Source of the DNA: Stenotrophomonas pavanii
GTDB taxonomy: Bacteria > Pseudomonadota > Gammaproteobacteria > Xanthomonadales > Xanthomonadaceae
DNA: 64,000 bases
NCBI RefSeq assembly: GCF_900101175.1
Contig: NZ_FNFQ01000002.1
Span: forward strand, 540,793 to 604,792
Direction of reading: 5' to 3'
Below the pieces are notes generated by a model. It worked only from the letters and a program-made list of their open reading frames with translations. It searched no databases and had not been told where the DNA came from. Shown one piece after another: positions 45,849 through 55,144 of the stretch. Position 1 is the first letter of the stretch. Each line of letters starts with the position of its first letter. The position numbers were made by a program, and so were the translations under genes.

Positions 45849-45881
45849 CAGCAGAGCCGGCGCGCCCGCTCGGCTCTGCTG
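45849..45881. terminator. Convergent hairpin between the TonB receptor and the effector gene
   Basis: CAGCAGAGCCG (45849-45859) pairs perfectly with CGGCTCTGCTG (45871-45881). It lies between two convergent stops only 50 bases apart. There is no T tract. Confidence 0.6.
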
Positions 45882-45888
45882 CGTAACC

Positions 45889-47211
45889 TCAGCCCATCCG
45901 CATCGCAGGGTTGTCACGCGCGTGGACGTCGTTGTCCTGCTGGCGCTGCATGGCCGCCTGCTGTCGCTCCAGGCTGGCGGCCTCGATCTGCTGAAGCGAG
46001 TGTTCGACCGGCGTCTGCACTGCCGTGTCCGTAGGCATGACCGCTCGCAGATGCGCGGGATCGCTCATCTCGCCCTGCACCACGAACACGTTGCGGCCGG
46101 CCGGATGCTCGGCGGTCTGCGTGCTCAGCAGCACATGGTCGGCACGTTCAAGCTGGTTGCGACGGGCCAATGCCATCACGCTCGCCACCAAGCGCTCGCT
46201 GTTCTCATCGTGGGTACGCCCGGCGCGGGCATCGATCGCGGCCACGCCTTCGCGCACCTGCTGCATCAGTGCGTAGTCGCGGTGGCCCGGACCAATGCCG
46301 GCCAGGCGGGTCGGTGCCTGCGAGGGATCCGGCACGTCGTCCACGGCTGCGGTCAGCGGGCTGCGGGTGATGGTCCGGTACGGGTCGTCCGGGTGGAACT
46401 GGGTGCGTTTTTCCTGGCGCTCCAGACGAACCTCGCGCGCGTCGTTGAGCTCGGCGATGCGGGCCGGATCGGTGATCTCACGCATCGACATGTGGCCACC
46501 ACCCGCGCTGACACTGGCCCACTTCCTGTCCGCTTCGAAGTACATCGCGTAGTAGCTGCTGCCACCAATGACGTTCGGATCGACTGCTGAGCGGCCCTCC
46601 AGGGCCTGGGTGGCTTCCAGCACGCTCAACCGGGTGAGGTACTGGCCGCCCTTCGCCCATCCCATCTGGCTGATGGCATCGACGCTGGTGTTGCCTACGC
46701 GCGGGCCTCCGGCATAGTCGTTGTTGAGCATGTTGGTCCAGATCTGCTCCAGCTTCTCGGGGCCGCTCTTCTGCTCAGCTGCCTGCAGCAACACGCGCGG
46801 CGTCCAGCAGTTGGGATCGAGTTCATGCCGTTCAAATGCGCGGTCGTGAGCCAGCATCACGTCCTTGCCGGGGAGATTCAGTGCCAGGTCTGGACGGCGC
46901 TCGTTCATCCACTGCTGCCGCAACTCAAGATCTCTTTCGAGCAGGGTCCGCCCAAAGGACTCCCATTGCCGCTCCGTCAACTGTGCATTTGAAAACCGGG
47001 ATCCCTCGTCCTGCTGGGTCTTTGCGTAGCTTTGTGCATACGCGTTCGCGACGCGTCCCGGCAGGCTGTCATTGCGTACAACACCCAGTGCCAGTGTCCC
47101 GTATCCATCGGCTTCCGGCAGTTGCGACAGGTAGTTCCAGTAAAGCTCGCGGTTGCCGTCTCTGGCATAGCTGCCAAGGACGCTCAAATCGCGTTCGGTC
47201 AATCCACTCAT
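45889..47211 (-). CDS. T4SS antibacterial effector with unrecognised N-terminal toxin domain and C-terminal XVIPCD
   Basis: A 440-residue putative toxin. Residues 305-412 are a clear XVIPCD: GPGHRDYALMQQVREGVAAI, NQLERADHVLLS, NVFVVQGEMSDPAHLRAVMP, TAVQTPVEHSLQQIE, then a Gln-rich tail. Residues 1-290 match no family I recognise. They are helical at first (LTERDLSVLGSYARDGNREL, QQWMNERRPDLALNLPGKDV) and contain PNCWTPRVLLQAAEQ and GGSSYYAMYFEADRKWASVS. There is no signal peptide. Followed after 31 bases upstream on the same strand by a lipoprotein, its likely immunity. Position about 12 kb from virD4 and domain layout recall the Smlt3024 effector of S. maltophilia K279a, a comparison made from memory. 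Confidence 0.85.
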   Translation of the reverse strand: MSGLTERDLSVLGSYARDGNRELYWNYLSQLPEADGYGTLALGVVRNDSLPGRVANAYAQSYAKTQQDEGSRFSNAQLTERQWESFGRTLLERDLELRQQWMNERRPDLALNLPGKDVMLAHDRAFERHELDPNCWTPRVLLQAAEQKSGPEKLEQIWTNMLNNDYAGGPRVGNTSVDAISQMGWAKGGQYLTRLSVLEATQALEGRSAVDPNVIGGSSYYAMYFEADRKWASVSAGGGHMSMREITDPARIAELNDAREVRLERQEKRTQFHPDDPYRTITRSPLTAAVDDVPDPSQAPTRLAGIGPGHRDYALMQQVREGVAAIDARAGRTHDENSERLVASVMALARRNQLERADHVLLSTQTAEHPAGRNVFVVQGEMSDPAHLRAVMPTDTAVQTPVEHSLQQIEAASLERQQAAMQRQQDNDVHARDNPAMRMG

Positions 47212-47242
47212 ACCCTGCCCCTCTTCTTCCTTGAATCACCGA

Positions 47243-48112
47243 TCACTTGGACCGGGTGCGCGCGATGACGTCCCTGACGGCCTCTTCCATGCGCTTCCAG
47301 TCCTTCAGAAACGCTCTCTTGTAGTCCAGGCTGACGGATAGCTTGTTGTCGATGTCCACGAAGTAATGAACGCAGCCCGCGGCCACTTCCCCTGGCTCAC
47401 TGATCACCTCGCGCCCCTCCAGCCGCACGCCGTCGCGTCGGAATTCCTCGCCGTCACATTTGATGAATGAACTGATCCGGCCGTCGCCCTGGCGTGCGAT
47501 GTACCAGTCTCTTTCGTAGGCGGGATTGCGCACAGGCGGCTTTCCGTAACGCGCCTCATACTTCTTCGCGTACACCACCATCTTCGCTTCATCGATTGCA
47601 TAGGGCGTCAGGCCCAAGGTCTCCGGCTGTGCAACGCGTTGATCGAGACGGTCCCTGGGATCCTCCCTTTCCACAGAGCCCTCCTCCGTGATGGCTTCAT
47701 TTGACGACAGCCTTGAAAGCAGTGATTCAACGGGAACGCGATCAACGTAGTTGATCCGGATGGGAATCTCCTTCCGGAAATCATTCGTACGCGGATTCGC
47801 CCGCGCACCCGGCGCCGTCGGCGTCATATCCGGCCACTCGATGACCAGCGTCACGCCCTCGCCCGGCCACGGTGCGATCTGGCTGTCCAGGTAGTTGGCC
47901 GGAATGCGGAAAGTGTTCGGCCCGAGCTTCACGTCCACGGGCGCATCGGTATAGGTGTGGCCGTTGATCGTGCGGCCGGTCTGTGGGGCGCCGGACATGG
48001 CGGGATTCCTTTCGTGTTCGGTGGACGGCGGCCGCGCACACGCGCCGGCACTCACCGCGACGGCAAGTGCAAGCGTCAGGCAACGGCCGGGGGACATCAC
48101 GTGCATGGGCAT
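47243..48112 (-). CDS. Lipoprotein, probable immunity protein for the adjacent XVIPCD effector
   Basis: A protein of about 289 residues. The signal is MSPGRCLTLALAVAVSAGAC (lipobox A-G-A-C), so it is exposed to the periplasm, where T4SS toxins act. The mature part reads NTFRIPANYLDSQIAPWPGE and LVIEWPDMTPTAPGA, and ends with a helix (YKRAFLKDWKRMEEAVRDV). In outline it resembles Tli4-like immunity proteins of lipid-attacking toxins, but the match is loose. Any of three nearby ATGs (48112, 48106, 48097) could be used. It is upstream of the toxin on the same strand, so immunity is made first. Function is inferred from pairing and lipoprotein nature. Confidence 0.75.
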   Translation of the reverse strand: MPMHVMSPGRCLTLALAVAVSAGACARPPSTEHERNPAMSGAPQTGRTINGHTYTDAPVDVKLGPNTFRIPANYLDSQIAPWPGEGVTLVIEWPDMTPTAPGARANPRTNDFRKEIPIRINYVDRVPVESLLSRLSSNEAITEEGSVEREDPRDRLDQRVAQPETLGLTPYAIDEAKMVVYAKKYEARYGKPPVRNPAYERDWYIARQGDGRISSFIKCDGEEFRRDGVRLEGREVISEPGEVAAGCVHYFVDIDNKLSVSLDYKRAFLKDWKRMEEAVRDVIARTRSK

Positions 48113-48182
48113 TCCATTGCAGGGTTCCAGTGCCACTATAAGGAAGCGAGCGTCAACGGAACAGGAACCGCATCGCAGCCCT

Positions 48183-48590
48183 TCATGGAACCAGGCAGCG
48201 CTCCACCTGAAGTGACAGCACCTGGCAGGCGTTGAACAGGCCCTCGACCACGGCTGCGGAGGGACAGCAGGCGGGATCGTCGCTCTCCCGCGCCACATGC
48301 GCAGCGTGCAGTACCGCCGTCAACGCCGTGATGCCCGAAATGCTGCGGGTCGCCAAGGCCATGTCGAAGGCGCGGCCGGGGCTCAGGCACATTTCACTCC
48401 AGGCCTCGCCATCAGCGCGCAGGTTCCTGCCGTGGCCTGCCAGGTGTGCAAAGAAAGCCGATGGCGTGACGAACTCGGCGGACTCGCGGAGCGCGTCCTC
48501 CAGCGTTTCGGCCAACGCAGCGGGAAGATCGCGCACGGCGGCGCCCAGCAGCGCATGCAGGCGGGGATGGTCGGGAAGACGTTCGGGCAT
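48183..48590 (-). CDS. Small helical protein, function unknown
   Basis: A 135-residue protein starting MPERLPDHPRLHALLGAAVR. The sequence suggests several amphipathic helices, including LSPGRAFDMALATRSISGIT, ALTAVLHAAHVARES and CQVLSLQVERCLV. No signal peptide is present. The pattern faintly recalls the small DUF3077/DUF6124-type proteins of pseudomonads, but I would not assign it. Its 5' leader (48591-48780) is remarkable for long inverted repeats, described separately. It is upstream of the immunity gene but probably a separate unit. Confidence 0.5.
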   Translation of the reverse strand: MPERLPDHPRLHALLGAAVRDLPAALAETLEDALRESAEFVTPSAFFAHLAGHGRNLRADGEAWSEMCLSPGRAFDMALATRSISGITALTAVLHAAHVARESDDPACCPSAAVVEGLFNACQVLSLQVERCLVP

Positions 48591-48610
48591 GACGGCAACC
48601 TCACGATGTG

Positions 48611-48780
48611 GCCACCTGCAGATGCAAGGTGGCGGACGGTGCGGGTTGGCGTGCCGGATACGAGATACGAAAGCCGGCGGATCGCTAGATCCCCACGCAC
48701 CGTCCACCATGAACTGGCAGGCGGTGCATTGTCGGAGATGCAGGTTCGCTTGCAAGCCCGACGCCGCGTATCTCGTAAGT
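48611..48780 (-). other. Structured region with interlocked inverted repeats (candidate pseudoknotted leader or ncRNA)
   Basis: Four inverted-repeat pairs interlock here. ACCTGCA 48614-48620 pairs with TGCAGGT at about 48739-48745. GGACGGTGCG 48634-48643 pairs with CGCACCGTCC 48696-48705. GCCGG 48653-48657 pairs with CCGGC 48674-48678. TACGAGATACG 48659-48669, inside the last loop, pairs perfectly with CGTATCTCGTA 48767-48777, outside the first stem. The last pairing makes a pseudoknot. It lies just upstream of the minus-strand gene starting at 48590. From 48781 to 49077 I see no gene and no further structure. Confidence 0.5.
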
Positions 48781-49077
48781 TCAGGACGCCAATCCCGGCC
48801 GCGGCGAATGCCTTGGCGCGGCCATGGTTACCGCCCTGAACCGACGGTGGAAAGCAGGAAAATCCGGATCGATCACGTTGCTACGTTGGTTGCGTCAGTG
48901 GATGTCGAGTTGTCCATTGACTGGCGTTCTTCGCCAACCGACGACTCCGGTCGACGCGCACTTTCCGGATACCCTGGCCAGCCGTAAGCGACACGCGCGC
49001 TCCCGGTGCCAAAGACCCGCCGGTAGCGGTGAGCATTCGCGAAACCCACATGCGGCAAGCGCAACGCCGCGCAGCCT

Positions 49078-49425
49078 TCAGCTATCGCCTTGGGTGCTCT
49101 GATAGCCGCGGTAGGTCTCGCCCCACTCGCGCATCGCCAGCAGCACCGGCGCCAGCGTGCGGCCGAACTCGGACAGCTCGTATTCCACTTTCGGCGGCAC
49201 TTCCGGGTACACGTGGCGGATCACCACGCCATCGGCTTCCAGTTCACGCAGCTGGCTGGTGAGCATGGACTGGGTGGCATTGGGCACCCGCCGCGTCAGT
49301 TCCATGAAACGCCGCTTGCCGGTCATCAGGTGAAAAAGAATGATCGGCTTCCACACGCCGCCGATCACCGACAGCGTGACTTCCACCGCGCAACCGCTTT
49401 TGCCGTCCCACCGTTTGCTACGCAT
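49078..49425 (-). CDS. HxlR family winged-helix regulator
   Basis: A 115-residue regulator with the canonical HxlR pattern: a conserved early Cys (KSGCAVEVTLSVIGGVWKPI), FHLMTGKRRFMELTRRVP, recognition helix TQSMLTSQLRELEADGVVIR, and wing PPKVEYELSEFGRTL. It is divergent from an AcuI/YhdH-type reductase 101 bases away. The intergenic region has TACTATGG-like half sites (CATAGTATC at about 49441), a plausible operator. Probably senses an electrophile or quinone through the single Cys, and controls the reductase. Confidence 0.9.
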   Translation of the reverse strand: MRSKRWDGKSGCAVEVTLSVIGGVWKPIILFHLMTGKRRFMELTRRVPNATQSMLTSQLRELEADGVVIRHVYPEVPPKVEYELSEFGRTLAPVLLAMREWGETYRGYQSTQGDS

Positions 49426-49526
49426 GCATACTCCGGAAAACCATAGTATCTACGGAAAATCGTCGTTCTTGTTGCGATAGAGGCGCGAGCCTAGCATGGC
49501 CCCATCCCATGAATGTGAGGCCGTCC

Positions 49527-50516
49527 ATGACGTTCAAAGCACTGCTGACCCGCAAGACGAACAACCAGCTCTCGACCGAGCTGGTCGATTTCGACGAGGC
49601 CGACCTGATGGACGGCGACGTCCTGGTACAGGTCGAGTACTCCACGCTCAACTACAAGGATGCGCTTGCCCTCACCGGCAAGAGTCCGGTCATCCGGACG
49701 TTCCCGCTCATTCCCGGCATCGATCTGGCAGGCGTGGTGCTGGAATCCAGCAGGGCCGACTTCAAGCCAGGCGACCGCGTCGTGCTCAATGGCTGGGACC
49801 TGAGCATGGGCCACCACGGCGGCCTGGCCCAGCGCGCCCGGGTGCGCGGCGAATGGCTCAACCGGATTCCCGACAACCTGAGCACCCGCGATGCAATGGC
49901 CATCGGCACCGCTGGCTACACCGCGATGCTGTGCGTGCTGGCCCTGGAACATGCCGGGGTGACGCCTGCACAGGGCGATGTGCTGGTCACCGGTGCCAAC
50001 GGTGGCGTCGGCTCGATCGCGGTGGCGATCCTGTCGAAGCTGGGTTACCGCGTGGTGGCCGCCACCGGGCGGCCGGAGCATGCCGAGTATCTGCACAACC
50101 TGGGTGCGGCCGAGATCATCGATCGTGCGCAGCTTTCGGAGCCGCGCGAGCGGCCGGTGAGTGCCGAGCGATGGGCCGGCGTGGTGGATGTGGCCGGCGG
50201 CCCAACGCTGGTCAATGCCATCGCCGAAACGAAGTACCGGGGTGCCGTGGCCGCCTGTGGCCTGGCCCAGAGCGATGCACTGCACGGCTCGGTGCTGCCC
50301 TTCATCCTGCGCAATGTGACCCTCGCGGGCGTGGATTCGGTGAATGCCCCACAAGAGGTTCGCCAGCGCGCCTGGGATCGGCTCGCGACCGACCTGGACC
50401 CGCAGAAGCTGGAAAGCACCGTGCAGCAGATCGGCCTCGCCGAGGTGCTGGATGTCTATGAGCAGATCATCCCCGGCAAGGTGCGCGGCCGCGTTGTCGT
50501 GGATGTGAACGCCTGA
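49527..50516 (+). CDS. acuI: Medium-chain reductase, acrylyl-CoA reductase AcuI/YhdH type
   Basis: A 329-residue zinc-free MDR protein that reduces acrylyl-CoA or related electrophilic enones with NADPH. MTFKALLTRKTNNQLSTELV is chosen as start (49527), the usual N terminus. Motifs: VEYSTLNYKDALALTGKSPV, IPGIDLAGVV, GDRVVLNGWDLSMGHHGGLA, and the NADP loop VLVTGANGGVGSIAVAILSK; the C-terminal VRGRVVVDV is typical. The divergent HxlR gene probably controls it. The pairing fits a response to reactive carbonyls or quinones. Confidence 0.88.
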   Translation: MTFKALLTRKTNNQLSTELVDFDEADLMDGDVLVQVEYSTLNYKDALALTGKSPVIRTFPLIPGIDLAGVVLESSRADFKPGDRVVLNGWDLSMGHHGGLAQRARVRGEWLNRIPDNLSTRDAMAIGTAGYTAMLCVLALEHAGVTPAQGDVLVTGANGGVGSIAVAILSKLGYRVVAATGRPEHAEYLHNLGAAEIIDRAQLSEPRERPVSAERWAGVVDVAGGPTLVNAIAETKYRGAVAACGLAQSDALHGSVLPFILRNVTLAGVDSVNAPQEVRQRAWDRLATDLDPQKLESTVQQIGLAEVLDVYEQIIPGKVRGRVVVDVNA

Positions 50517-50660
50517 CGCCTGCCGCGCCGGCGGGGGTGCAATGCCTTCGCTGGCGCGCGTGCGCGAGTGACCGGAGACCCAGCGCGCCATGCCAAGCCG
50601 CCTTATCATGGGGCGGCAAGGGCACTTTACGCCCGGTGACGTACGCAGGGCAGTATCTGG

Positions 50661-53420
50661 ATGTCTATGGAATGGCGCCCCTCGGGCTGGGGCCAGCGTG
50701 TGACCCGCTCGCCGGACTGGCAGTTGCGGCTGGATGGCGAACAGCTCGCGCTTTTGATCGACGGCAGGCACTACCACCTGCATGTGGCGAACGAACACAG
50801 CGTGCGGGTCGTTCGCGGCGTGCTCTGGTCCCGGGTCGAACTGACGACCGAGCGCGGTGAAGCACTGTCCGTGGATGGGCTGCCCAACAGCCAGGGCTCC
50901 CGGCTTGCGGCTGTCGTGCAGCATGTGCTTTTCGCGCGCTCCAGGCGGGGGCGCAAGGCACTGTTTGAGCGCGTTCTGGCGCAGATCCAGGGGTGGCTGG
51001 CCGAGGCAGACGCGCTTACCGACCGAGGCACCACCGGACGCCGCTGGATCACCCACGAACAGCAGCAGGCGTTGCTGGCCGACCGCCCCGCCCTGCCCCT
51101 GCCGCCCGCCGAGCTGGAGCAGCTGTTCCTCGACGAGGAGGTGCACGACGACCTGCACGCGCCCGGCCACCGCATGGCACTGGACGCGCTGCACGACTGG
51201 CAGCTGGATTGGCCCGCCCTGTGGGCGGACGCCAATGTGGCAATGGCGACCCGCGAACTGGGCCTGGCCAAGCCCTTCCTGAACCGGGTCGAGAGCAGGC
51301 CGCTGACCGAGGAACAGGCCCGCGCCGTCATCTGCTTCGACAACCGGGTACAGGTCGTGGCCGCAGCCGGCTCTGGCAAGACCTCTACGATGGTCGCCAA
51401 GGCCGCCTATGCCATCGATCGCGGCTTCGTGGAGCCCGGACGGATCGTGATGCTCGCTTTCAACAAGGACGCCGCGAACGAACTGGAGGAGCGCGCGCGA
51501 CGATGCTTCGATCGGCTCGGCATGGGCGACACCGTGGTGGAGGCGCGGACCTTCCACGCCCTCGGCCTGGCCATCATCGCCAAAGCCACGGGACGCAAGC
51601 CTGATATCCCGGAATGGGCGATCGACGCGACGCTGGGCTTCAACAAGCTGGCCGAACTGGTGGACGACCTGAAGGACCGCTCGACCCACTTCCGCACCCA
51701 GTGGGACATGTTCCGCCTGGTGTTCGGACGCGATCTGCCGCCGTTGGGTGCCGACATGATGGCCGATGGCTACGACCGCGATGGTGCGCCCTACATGCGT
51801 ACCCTGCAGGGCGAGCGGGTGAAGAGCCTGGAAGAGTGCGTCATCGCCGACTGGCTGTTCTACAACGGCGTGGCGTATGACTACGAGCGCCGCTACGAGT
51901 TCGATACCGCGACAGACACTCACCGCCAGTATCGTCCGGACTTCTACTACCCGGACGCCCGGCTGTATCACGAGCACTTCGCGCTGGATGCCCATGGCCA
52001 GCCGCCGCCGCACTTTGCCGATTACAGCGAAGGGATGCACTGGAAGCGCCAGCAGCATATGGCGCGCGGCACTGCCCTCGTCGAGACGACCTCGTTTGGC
52101 CTGCGCAGTGGACATGCGCTGCAGCATCTTGCCGAGCGGCTGGGTGCGTCTGGTGTCGAACTCGACCCGAACCCGGACCGCGAGCTGCCTGACCAGGGCA
52201 CCAAGCCGATGCCGGATGCAGACCTGATTGGCCTGATGCGCACCTTCATTGCGCATGCCAAGAGCAACTGCCTGACGCTGGATGACATGGCCGCACGCCT
52301 GCGGCAGATGCCTGAGGATCAGTTCAAGGAACGCTACCGGCGTTTCCTGGAGATCGCCGGTCCGGTTTTCCAGGCTTGGGACGATGCACTGGCTGACGAG
52401 CGCAGCATCGATTTCGAAGACATGCTCAACATGGCCGCCGGGCTGCTGGAACAGGGCCACTATGAATCACCCTACGATCTGGTGATGGCCGACGAATTCC
52501 AGGATGCCTCGCGCGCCCGTGCGCGCCTCTGCCGTGCGCTGGTCAGCCAACCGGGCCGCCATCTGTTTGCGGTGGGCGATGACTGGCAGTCGATCAATCG
52601 CTTCGCTGGCGCCGACGTTTCGGTGATGACCGGATTCCGCGAGTGGATGGGGCATGGCCAGGTGCTGAAACTGGAGCAGACGTTCCGCTGCCCGCAGGCA
52701 CTGTGCGATGTTTCCAGCCGCTTCATCAGCCGCAACCCCGCGCAGATCGGCAAGAAGGTCCGTTCTGCTGCGCCGGCAATGGGTCCGGTGCTGCAGGCGT
52801 TCCAGGTGAACCGGCGTGAGGAGGTGCAGGATGGCGTTCGCCAGTACCTTGCGACGCTGCACCAGCAACTGCTGTCGGGTGCGGTGCCGCAGGGCCGCAA
52901 CGGGCGCGTGACGGTCTTTGTTCTGGGGCGGTATCGCGCGGATCGCGGTGCGGTGCCTTCGGATTGGAAGACGGCCTTTGGCAGCACGATGGACGTCGAG
53001 TTCCTGACCGCACATCGATCGAAGGGGCGCGAGGCGGACTACGTGATCCTCCCGGGAATGATCAACCGCAGCTTCCCGAGCCTGCGTGCGGATGACCCGG
53101 TGCTTTCGCTGGCAATGCCGGATGGGGATACCTATCCACTGAGCGAAGAACGGCGATTGTTCTATGTCGCGCTGACGCGGGCGCGACGGTCGGTCGCGAT
53201 GTTCACCCTGCAGGGCAAGCACTCGCCGTTCCTGGATGAGCTGGTGAAGGACGGAGCAGTGGAAGTGACCGCGATTTCAGGCGCGGCCATCCACGAAGAG
53301 CGCTGCCCGGTGTGCAAGGTGGGCGTGTTCGTGGACCGCAATGGGCCGCACGGGGCCTTCCGGTCGTGCTCGAGTTATCCGTTGTGCCATAACAAGCCGA
53401 AGGGTGGGCGGCGTGGGTGA
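50661..53420 (+). CDS. helD: DNA helicase IV-like UvrD-family helicase
   Basis: A 919-residue superfamily 1 helicase. An N-terminal PH-like domain (residues 1-110; WQLRLDGEQLALLIDGRHYH) matches helicase IV. Walker A is VVAAAGSGKTSTMVAKAAYA (about 233-252), motif II is LVMADEFQDASRARARL, and motif VI is ERRLFYVALTRARRSVAMF. The C terminus has a four-cysteine zinc finger (CPVCKVGVFVDRNGPHGAFR, SCSSYPLC) like topoisomerase I zinc ribbons. A conserved insertion before the helicase core contains a nuclease-like DxxE/KxY stretch (YRPDFYYPDARLYHEHFALD). Role: DNA unwinding in recombination or repair. The frame starts at the ATG in the context of a weak ribosome site. Confidence 0.88.
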   Translation: MSMEWRPSGWGQRVTRSPDWQLRLDGEQLALLIDGRHYHLHVANEHSVRVVRGVLWSRVELTTERGEALSVDGLPNSQGSRLAAVVQHVLFARSRRGRKALFERVLAQIQGWLAEADALTDRGTTGRRWITHEQQQALLADRPALPLPPAELEQLFLDEEVHDDLHAPGHRMALDALHDWQLDWPALWADANVAMATRELGLAKPFLNRVESRPLTEEQARAVICFDNRVQVVAAAGSGKTSTMVAKAAYAIDRGFVEPGRIVMLAFNKDAANELEERARRCFDRLGMGDTVVEARTFHALGLAIIAKATGRKPDIPEWAIDATLGFNKLAELVDDLKDRSTHFRTQWDMFRLVFGRDLPPLGADMMADGYDRDGAPYMRTLQGERVKSLEECVIADWLFYNGVAYDYERRYEFDTATDTHRQYRPDFYYPDARLYHEHFALDAHGQPPPHFADYSEGMHWKRQQHMARGTALVETTSFGLRSGHALQHLAERLGASGVELDPNPDRELPDQGTKPMPDADLIGLMRTFIAHAKSNCLTLDDMAARLRQMPEDQFKERYRRFLEIAGPVFQAWDDALADERSIDFEDMLNMAAGLLEQGHYESPYDLVMADEFQDASRARARLCRALVSQPGRHLFAVGDDWQSINRFAGADVSVMTGFREWMGHGQVLKLEQTFRCPQALCDVSSRFISRNPAQIGKKVRSAAPAMGPVLQAFQVNRREEVQDGVRQYLATLHQQLLSGAVPQGRNGRVTVFVLGRYRADRGAVPSDWKTAFGSTMDVEFLTAHRSKGREADYVILPGMINRSFPSLRADDPVLSLAMPDGDTYPLSEERRLFYVALTRARRSVAMFTLQGKHSPFLDELVKDGAVEVTAISGAAIHEERCPVCKVGVFVDRNGPHGAFRSCSSYPLCHNKPKGGRRG

Positions 53421-53570
53421 GGCTGCAGGTTTCCTCGCCGCCCAGTAATTCACGCCCTGAGTGGATCGGGGCGTTGGTCAGCATACGGAGACCACGATGC
53501 GTTCATTTGTTCTGGCAGTTGTGGTGTCTTGGAAGACGCCTCCAGCTGTCGTTCTCGAGCATCCGCGCTT

Positions 53571-54770
53571 CTAGCGTCCAGATCTGATGTAACGCTCAAA
53601 GTACGCTTGGAATTGGCGCGACTTAGCTGGGTCAAGCTCGTTGGCAATCGTGCCACCGATCGCCTCGGCCTCAACCATGCGCGTGCTACCGCCAAGCTCT
53701 CGAGCAGCTTCAAGAAGTGCTCTTTGCCTCACACTCAGGTTACCGAAGGGGTCGAAATAGGAATCGACACGCTGGTTGTCACTCACGCCTGTCCAGCTGA
53801 AGCGCGCATCTCCAGCAGCAATTGCGATCGTTCTGTATCGCTCGACGGCTTGCTCTGAGGTTATGCGTTTACGGAGCAGATCCAGCCTGGTGCGATACAG
53901 ATCAACCTCGGCGCTTGGCGTGCTCTGCGCCAGCGCTGCTACCGCTTCATCAACAAACGCGTAGTTGATATTCCCGGTGCCGGCCTGGACGCCCAGTAGA
54001 TTGAAGCTGGCGATTGCATACCGGTACGCATCGCGATTCGCCGCAGCCCGTTGGGCATCGCTCGGTCTACCGATGGCAGTGGGTTGTACCAGAAGAATGC
54101 TGTCATCGTCAGAAAGAACGGCTTCCATATCACGCTTGTGGAACTCGCCGACAACTACAACGATGGTGCCACCAGGCCGCGCCTTCGCAGCTGCGGCCAC
54201 TCTCTTCGCCTGCAAGTAGGTTCGATAGAGGTATAAGCGACGTGGCAGGTCATCTTTTGCACGCTTTGAGGGGGTCACAGCCCACTGGGCAACCTTGGCA
54301 AGGTTCACCTCGGTATCCGCGTGGAAAATATCTCTGTTCAGCTGTGCCGGGTGTGGGAATGACAGGAAGCCCTGAAAACCCTGATCAGGTCGCACCTGCG
54401 GAATTGCTTCCAGATCGGTGCCAAAGCCAAGCTTGGCGTCTTCTGACGGAGGCGCCCAGTCTATTGGGCACAGATCCACGCCCCTGGCGCGGGCGAAGGG
54501 CACGATCACATCCTGAACTTCATAGGTGAATTCGTAGTAGTCGTTCCGAGCAAAGGCCTCCGGAGACCGCTCGATACAGATCGCGTCGGGTTGCGCACGA
54601 TCCAAGAAGGCCGCCAGCATTGCCGGACTGTCATTGGATGAAACCAATTGAGCTGCATGGTCGACGCCCAATATTATCACTCGTGACGGATCGGGCTTTT
54701 CAGTACCACTGCCAGCAATGGCTTGCAGTGGAAAACAAAGAAGAACAGTGCGCAGCACCCATGCATTCAT
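53571..54770 (-). CDS. Secreted TraB/TIKI-like hydrolase, function unknown
   Basis: A 399-residue protein with a signal peptide (VLRTVLLCFPLQAIAGSGT). The mature N terminus has VIILGVDHAAQLVSS and PDAICIERSPEAFARN, then a central GTIVVVVGEFHKRDMEAVLS. The arrangement of a GxxH strand, an E-x-R strand and a GExH strand suggests the TraB/PrgY/GumN (TIKI/EreA-like) metalloprotease-type fold. The C terminus (SRQFQAYFERYIRSGR) is helical. Composition is slightly lower in GC than neighbours. No partner gene is adjacent. The family call is tentative; it is probably periplasmic. Confidence 0.5.
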   Translation of the reverse strand: MNAWVLRTVLLCFPLQAIAGSGTEKPDPSRVIILGVDHAAQLVSSNDSPAMLAAFLDRAQPDAICIERSPEAFARNDYYEFTYEVQDVIVPFARARGVDLCPIDWAPPSEDAKLGFGTDLEAIPQVRPDQGFQGFLSFPHPAQLNRDIFHADTEVNLAKVAQWAVTPSKRAKDDLPRRLYLYRTYLQAKRVAAAAKARPGGTIVVVVGEFHKRDMEAVLSDDDSILLVQPTAIGRPSDAQRAAANRDAYRYAIASFNLLGVQAGTGNINYAFVDEAVAALAQSTPSAEVDLYRTRLDLLRKRITSEQAVERYRTIAIAAGDARFSWTGVSDNQRVDSYFDPFGNLSVRQRALLEAARELGGSTRMVEAEAIGGTIANELDPAKSRQFQAYFERYIRSGR

Positions 54771-55144
54771 TCAATAGATCCAATGGCGAAAGCGCTTTCA
54801 CGCTACGAAACGCCAACAGGCAGTGCCCGTGCCATTGGTTGTAGTCAGTCGGATCGCCCAGCTCGAACCACCGCATGCAGACCCAAGCGTCGCAAGCGCG
54901 GCCGACATTCCGGGAGACAGCCGGCAGCCCCCGTTCTTCGGCCAGGCGAACGGGTCATTCGAACGCGCCAGCCAGAGAAATTTCTTCGATCTGCGAGCGA
55001 TTGAAACGCGCGTCGCCCGCTTGTGCACCCAATACGGCGAGATCACGGCCAGCCGCTTTCCACACTCCATTCGCATCGGTCGCGGGCACTGTGAATGCAA
55101 TCCGAGGTGCAAGGCGGGGTTCGGCAGCAGATTGCGCAGAAACG
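54771..55144. other. Intergenic region between the TraB-like gene and the tRNA remnant
   Basis: Two overlapping minus-strand frames are open here (54955-55257 and 54798-55112), but neither has a credible start, a signal or a domain, and they overlap the terminator and att region. They may be remains of a gene cut off by insertion of the element to the right. Nothing else is recognised. Confidence 0.4.
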
